Part shown: positions 60,394 to 64,000 of the stretch, in pieces
Layout: each line of letters begins with the position of its first letter
How positions within the stretch are numbered: position 1 is the stretch's first letter
Assembly (NCBI GenBank): GCA_030835135.1
Contig: JAUQWO010000013.1
Span: 1-64,000, forward strand
Direction: 5' to 3'
Length of the DNA stretch: 64,000 nt
From: Bacteroidota bacterium
Lineage (GTDB): Bacteria > Bacteroidota > Ignavibacteria > UBA10030 > UBA6906
The notes under the pieces: model-generated
The model's input: only the letters and a program-made list of their open reading frames with translations
The model's database searches: none
Told to the model about the DNA's origin: nothing
Position numbers and translations under genes: made by a program

Positions 60394-61068
60394 ATGCAGC
60401 ATGCGCAGATCAGCCGTGTCTATGTATGGCAGCTCCCGGTCCGGTTCTATCACTGGATCAACGCATTGTCGGTCCTCGTCCTGGTGATCACCGGCTACCT
60501 CATCGGCAGTCCCCCCGCAGTGCAGAGCGGGAGCGAAGCATCCTTCGGCTACTGGTTCGGCACCGTGCGCTTCGTGCACTTCCTGGCAGCGTTCCTGTTC
60601 TTCTTCAATTTCGTCTACCGCATCTACTGGGGATTCGTCGGGAACCGGTACGCACGGTGGCAGAACTTCATCCCGTATCGGAAGGAACAGCTCGAGGAAG
60701 TAAAGGAGGTCCTGAAGGTGGACATCTTCCAGCGGTCCGTGAAACCACTGGAGTCCGTGGGCCACAACGCGTTGGCAGGCATCACGTATTTCATCTCGTT
60801 CATCGCCTTCCTCTTCCAGTGCATCACCGGGTTCGGGATGTATGCCGCCATGAGCAAGGCCGCACTGCCGGCACTCTTTGCCTGGATCGTACCCCTGATG
60901 GGCGGCGATTTCGCCGTGCGCCAGTGGCACCATGCCATGATGTGGTTCTTCGTGCTGTTCAGCATGATCCACGTCTACCTGGTGTTCTACCACGACTACG
61001 TCGAAGCACGTGGCGTGACCAGCTCGATGGTGGGCGGGTGGAAGTTCGTTGAGAAACACAAACTGTGA
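60394..61068 (+). CDS. hyaC: Ni/Fe-hydrogenase b-type cytochrome subunit
   Basis: 224 residues with four membrane helices. Candidate haem ligands: RFYHWINALSVLV, RFVHFLAAFLFFF, and RQWHHAMMWFFVLFSMIHVY. It anchors the hydrogenase dimer and transfers electrons to the quinone pool. GGAGAAGGAGA precedes the ATG. It lies 21 bp after hyaB and overlaps the protease gene. Confidence 0.95.
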   Translation: MQHAQISRVYVWQLPVRFYHWINALSVLVLVITGYLIGSPPAVQSGSEASFGYWFGTVRFVHFLAAFLFFFNFVYRIYWGFVGNRYARWQNFIPYRKEQLEEVKEVLKVDIFQRSVKPLESVGHNALAGITYFISFIAFLFQCITGFGMYAAMSKAALPALFAWIVPLMGGDFAVRQWHHAMMWFFVLFSMIHVYLVFYHDYVEARGVTSSMVGGWKFVEKHKL

Positions 61069-61550
61069 GCGGACCGCTGCCGGCGTCGCCCCGCCCGGGG
61101 ATCCTCATCCTGGGGATCGGCAATCTCCTCCTCGGCGATGAAGGGGTCGGCGTGCACGCCGCACAACACCTCGCGGCGCTCCCGTGGCCGGAGAACGTCA
61201 CGGTCGTGGATGGCGGCACCGGAGGGTTCCATCTGCTGTCGCTTTTCGCGGACCACGATATCCTGGTCCTGATCGATGCGACACTGGACGACAACCCTCC
61301 AGGCACGGTCCGGGAACTGCGTCCGCGCTTCGCGAACGACTACCCACGGACGTTGAGCGCGCATGATATCGGTCTGCGCGACCTGGTGGAGACGGCCGCC
61401 CTCACGGGCGCGCACCCGGATGTCCACCTGATCATCGTTTCCATCAGGTCCGTGCAGAATATGTCCACGGAACTCAGCCCTGAAGTCGCTGCCGCCCTCC
61501 CCGACGTCGTCGCCCGCGTGCACCGCATCCTGCACACGCTCGCCCCGTAG
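61065..61550 (+). CDS. hyaD: hydrogenase maturation endopeptidase
   Basis: 161 residues from a GTG at 61065 that overlaps the hyaC stop (GTGA). HyaD/HycI family: GIGNLLLGDEGVGVHAAQ with the metal-binding Glu26, LVLIDATLDD with the Asp, and LSAHDIGLRDLV with the His. It removes the C-terminal peptide of the large subunit after nickel insertion. A hairpin overlaps its stop codon. Confidence 0.93.
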   Translation: MSGPLPASPRPGILILGIGNLLLGDEGVGVHAAQHLAALPWPENVTVVDGGTGGFHLLSLFADHDILVLIDATLDDNPPGTVRELRPRFANDYPRTLSAHDIGLRDLVETAALTGAHPDVHLIIVSIRSVQNMSTELSPEVAAALPDVVARVHRILHTLAP

Positions 61551-61576
61551 GGGCGTCCCGCGATCGGGACGCCCCT
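61549..61576 (+). terminator. hairpin at the end of the hydrogenase operon
   Basis: AGGGGCGTCCCG and CGGGACGCCCCT pair perfectly around CGAT. The stem begins within the TAG stop of hyaD. No T run follows, so termination may need a factor. Confidence 0.65.
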
Positions 61577-61597
61577 GCGAATGAAGTCCGCACCCCT

Positions 61598-63196
61598 TCA
61601 GAACTTCTCATCGTACTTCGTCCACAACAGGTCCCCGAGCCTCCACCCCTCCATCACACCCCTCTCTGCCCACGTGTTCGTGTACCGCGTGAGGTATGCA
61701 ACCGCGCGCGACGGCGACGCCCGCCATAGCCGCAACGCTTCCCGCTCCGTCTCGTCCTGCTGCTGGAACATCTGCTTCTGCAACGGCCCGAGCACCCTCT
61801 CGATGTCGTGACGCATGTCGCCCCACCGCTGCGATGCCAGCGTGGAAAGATGGTTGTACGCCCACCACGCACACCGCCGGTCATATCCCGTCACACGCCC
61901 ATCCACCTTGAACGACGCCGGCAGAGCGGTCACACCACAGTACACCGGTGTGTACAATCCCGTGGCTGCATTGTCCCACGCCAACCACACCACACCCCCG
62001 ATGGGATCAGGCAACCACCCGCGCGACTGCGTGATCGTGGCATACACCGTGAACCACCGCGCGATGGTCCGCTCTCCACGCCACCCCCACCCCCCGTTCA
62101 CATGGAACAGCTTGAGCATGTCGTAGGGCATGAACGGCGACGCCATCGGCGAGATCTCGGTCTTCCCCTGCGGATTCACCCACGTGATGTTCTTCACCGG
62201 GTAGAACTCCGTCCCCTCATAGCTGTCCTGAAATATCGTCACAAGCTTCCCGGGCGTCACAGCCGAATCGGGCTTCACGGAGAACGGATAGTTCTCGGCA
62301 TTCGGCGATAGCTTCAACGATGGCGCAAGCAGATCCAGCACCCGCCATTCCCTCCGCCGGCTCGCGAAGGATTGCCGTCCATCCGGATCGTAGGCATAAC
62401 AGAATTCGAACGGCCCCGCCGCCGGATCCCACCACCCGTTCTCCCGCGCTACGCTCATGCAATTCGCGGACACAAGGAACATGGTGGTATCCTCCGGATG
62501 CACCTGTCGGATCCGGCTGGCATTGGCGTTCACCGCTACGTGCCCGTCCGGCACGCGCTGCGCAGCCCATACCGAGCCCACACGGCCGGTCCCGGGACCG
62601 ACGATCTCGAAATGCCACACTTCCGCCGTATCAGCGATCGTCAGGCACTCCCCGACATCCCGCCACCCGTACCGGCCGGTCAGTTCCCCCGCCAGATGGA
62701 TCGCTTCACGGGCGGAGGAACACCGCTCGATGAGCAACCGGACAAGCCGCCACAGATCGATGAGCCCTTTGGCGGAGACCAATTCCTCCCGTCCGCCGAA
62801 GGTGGACTCGCCAATGGCAAGCTGCTTCTCATTCATGCACGGCAGGGATGTGTTGATGTAGCCATAGGTCTGGCGGACCTCAGGGATCGTCCCCAGAGCA
62901 CGCTGTGCATACGACGGCATGGCTGTCGTGTCACAGTCCGCGATCCGGTAGCAGGTGAACGTCTCACCCGCCGCGTACTTCCTCGCCGGACGGATGTCCA
63001 CCGTGGTCTGCGAGCGATGGTCATCGAGCGTGTGCGATGTGATGACCGATCCATCCGCCGAGGCTGCCCTGCCGACCGTGATGGTCGTGCATGCCTCAGG
63101 TCGGATCGGAGCGGAAGGTCCCTCCTCTGCCGCAGCATGAACGAGAGCCAGCGTGCAGACGATGGAGAGCACAAACAAGCGGGAGCGGTGGATCAT
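61598..63196 (-). CDS. secreted C69-family dipeptidase
   Basis: 532 residues. A signal peptide of about 24 residues is followed by a short propeptide-like stretch and the nucleophile Cys36 in EACTTITVGRAASADGS, the N-terminal-nucleophile arrangement of C69 (PepD-like) peptidases. Other family features: TSHTLDDHRSQ, NEKQLAIGESTFGGR and NANASRIRQV. It probably cleaves dipeptides in the periplasm or outside. Promoter at 63307-63337. It stands alone. Confidence 0.92.
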   Translation of the reverse strand: MIHRSRLFVLSIVCTLALVHAAAEEGPSAPIRPEACTTITVGRAASADGSVITSHTLDDHRSQTTVDIRPARKYAAGETFTCYRIADCDTTAMPSYAQRALGTIPEVRQTYGYINTSLPCMNEKQLAIGESTFGGREELVSAKGLIDLWRLVRLLIERCSSAREAIHLAGELTGRYGWRDVGECLTIADTAEVWHFEIVGPGTGRVGSVWAAQRVPDGHVAVNANASRIRQVHPEDTTMFLVSANCMSVARENGWWDPAAGPFEFCYAYDPDGRQSFASRRREWRVLDLLAPSLKLSPNAENYPFSVKPDSAVTPGKLVTIFQDSYEGTEFYPVKNITWVNPQGKTEISPMASPFMPYDMLKLFHVNGGWGWRGERTIARWFTVYATITQSRGWLPDPIGGVVWLAWDNAATGLYTPVYCGVTALPASFKVDGRVTGYDRRCAWWAYNHLSTLASQRWGDMRHDIERVLGPLQKQMFQQQDETEREALRLWRASPSRAVAYLTRYTNTWAERGVMEGWRLGDLLWTKYDEKF

Positions 63197-63306
63197 GGCG
63201 AGGTTCCTTCACGGTAGATTCCTGCAGCACGCTGCCCGGGAAGGTCCAGGTACTGCATGTTCGAGGGCTACAGTGATCTCCTTCTTCCCTCGTTTCTGCT
63301 TCACCA

Positions 63307-63337
63307 TGAAGATACTCAGTCCGGCACCGGAACGCAA
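63307..63337 (-). promoter_or_regulatory. promoter of the C69 dipeptidase gene
   Basis: TTG (complement of 63335-63337), 20-nt spacer, TATCTTCA (complement of 63307-63314). Confidence 0.58.
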
Positions 63338-63349
63338 AAGGAATCGTGC

Positions 63350-64000
63350 TTACACCCGCCAGAGATACGACATCTTGAAGAAGAGCCCGCGCTGCATCTC
63401 ATGGAACACCGGACTCTCGACGAATCGGTCCTGACGCCACTCCTGCTTCTCATACAGCGATCCGTACCCGAAATGGACGACCGTGCCGGGCACGTACGTG
63501 AACGACGCCAGGAGATCGGTCAGAAGCTGCCGGCGGTACCGGTTGTACTCCACGACGCCGCGGAAGAACAGGAAGCGGTTCACCTGATAGGTCAACCGCC
63601 CGCGCATGATGGGATACTCGTACACACGGCTCCCATCCCGGTCACTGATGAGGTCACTGAAGGTCATCGACGCCCGCGCCTCGATGTTGTCGGTGGGCTG
63701 ATAGATCACCTGGGCCGTTACCCTCCGCCCCCGTCCACCGAAAGGATCAGCGGAGTAGTAGATCGCCTTGCCGTCCGTATAACTCATGTTCCCCGATAGC
63801 TTCCTCGTCCACTGCCCACCGACAAAGATCAGGAACCCATCCGTTCTGAACCGCCGGCCGGCGAAGACTTCATTCGCAATGGCGTACTGCACGAACGTCT
63901 GCATGGTCCCACCCCATGCCACCTGCGCCGACAACGCATTGTATGTCTCCCACAAGGACGACGCCCGGTCGTGGGTCTGCACGGAGAACAGCTGGAAATC
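63350..64000 (-). CDS. DUF5916-type beta-barrel protein (5' end outside window)
   Basis: At least 217 residues; the frame is open to the window edge, so only the C-terminal part is seen. It is rich in alternating beta strands (ADPFGGRGRRVTAQVIYQPT, YEYPIMRGRLTYQVNRFLFF) and ends FFKMSYLWRV, an outer-membrane barrel-like end. TDLLASFTYVPGTVVHFGYG is typical of the C-terminal region of DUF5916 proteins, whose N-termini often carry a CBM9-like domain. The N-terminal domain is not visible here. Confidence 0.75.
   Translation of the reverse strand, partial: DFQLFSVQTHDRASSLWETYNALSAQVAWGGTMQTFVQYAIANEVFAGRRFRTDGFLIFVGGQWTRKLSGNMSYTDGKAIYYSADPFGGRGRRVTAQVIYQPTDNIEARASMTFSDLISDRDGSRVYEYPIMRGRLTYQVNRFLFFRGVVEYNRYRRQLLTDLLASFTYVPGTVVHFGYGSLYEKQEWRQDRFVESPVFHEMQRGLFFKMSYLWRV

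Noticed and set aside
1-64000. tRNA, rRNA, CRISPR arrays, insertion sequences, integrases
   Set aside because: I scanned by eye for T-arm GTTCGA motifs, rRNA cores, regular repeats, transposase motifs and terminal repeats and found none outside coding genes. Short or divergent cases could be missed.

Overview
The window is GC-rich, densely packed bacterial chromosome with no mobile element, CRISPR array, rRNA or tRNA that I could see. The gene content points to the Bacteroidota/Ignavibacteriota (FCB) side of the tree. It has a complete MoxR-DUF58-BatA-BatB-BatC-BatD-BatE operon and a secreted enzyme with a C-terminal type IX secretion sorting domain (YPNPFN motif). It also has a TonB-dependent receptor with an N-terminal carboxypeptidase-like domain under a TPP riboswitch, and a truncated DUF5916-type barrel protein. 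Promoters share one layout: TTG, about 20 nt, then TAnnTTTG, close to the -33/-7 promoter known from Bacteroidota. I cannot name genus or species.

Layout. 1-4.6 kb (minus): a thiamine operon of TPP riboswitch with terminator, outer-membrane receptor, thiamine pyrophosphokinase and an SSS-family symporter cut by the window edge. 4.6-10.6 kb (plus): a GAF protein with a degenerate GGDEF domain, an Fpg-like glycosylase, an RsbRD_N-like protein, an OmpA-type lattice protein, a DinB protein, an unknown gene and an AlkA/OGG-type glycosylase. 10.6-20.8 kb (minus): phosphofructokinase, a Tat-exported glycosidase-like protein, a 1182-residue coiled-coil protein, an 829-residue TPR membrane protein and a thioredoxin-like lipoprotein. 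20.9-21.9 kb (plus): queF and a queuosine-precursor transporter.

22-27.4 kb: cold-shock protein with a long leader, a 49-residue small ORF, an orphan GroES-like protein, a DUF6600 protein, an ornithine-carbamoyltransferase-like enzyme, a DksA-like zinc-finger protein (all minus), then a secreted glutathione peroxidase (plus). 27.4-33.7 kb: pyruvate dehydrogenase operon (aceE, E2, lpd; minus) with a divergent lipoate-ligase-family gene. 33.7-42 kb: the Bat operon. 42.3-51.6 kb: Ada, CHAD protein, Ppx/GppA, EamA transporter, lipoprotein, two tandem PAP2 phosphatases, a YdjM-like membrane protein and YchF.

51.6-57.3 kb: the type IX secreted nuclease/phospholipase-like enzyme, a HEAT-repeat protein, the agmatine-to-putrescine pair aguA/aguB, and a secreted M28 peptidase. 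57.5-61.6 kb: a membrane-bound [NiFe] uptake hydrogenase operon (small, large, cytochrome b, maturation protease). Its small subunit carries the six-cysteine proximal-cluster signature of oxygen-tolerant enzymes. 61.6-64 kb: a secreted C69 dipeptidase and the truncated DUF5916-like gene.

Taken together the genes suggest an organism that respires, can oxidise H2 in the presence of O2, scavenges thiamine and queuosine precursors, and makes putrescine from agmatine. The least explained parts are the coiled-coil/TPR gene pair, the small ORF with its own terminator, the carbamoyltransferase with altered substrate-loop motifs, and several inverted repeats at promoters.
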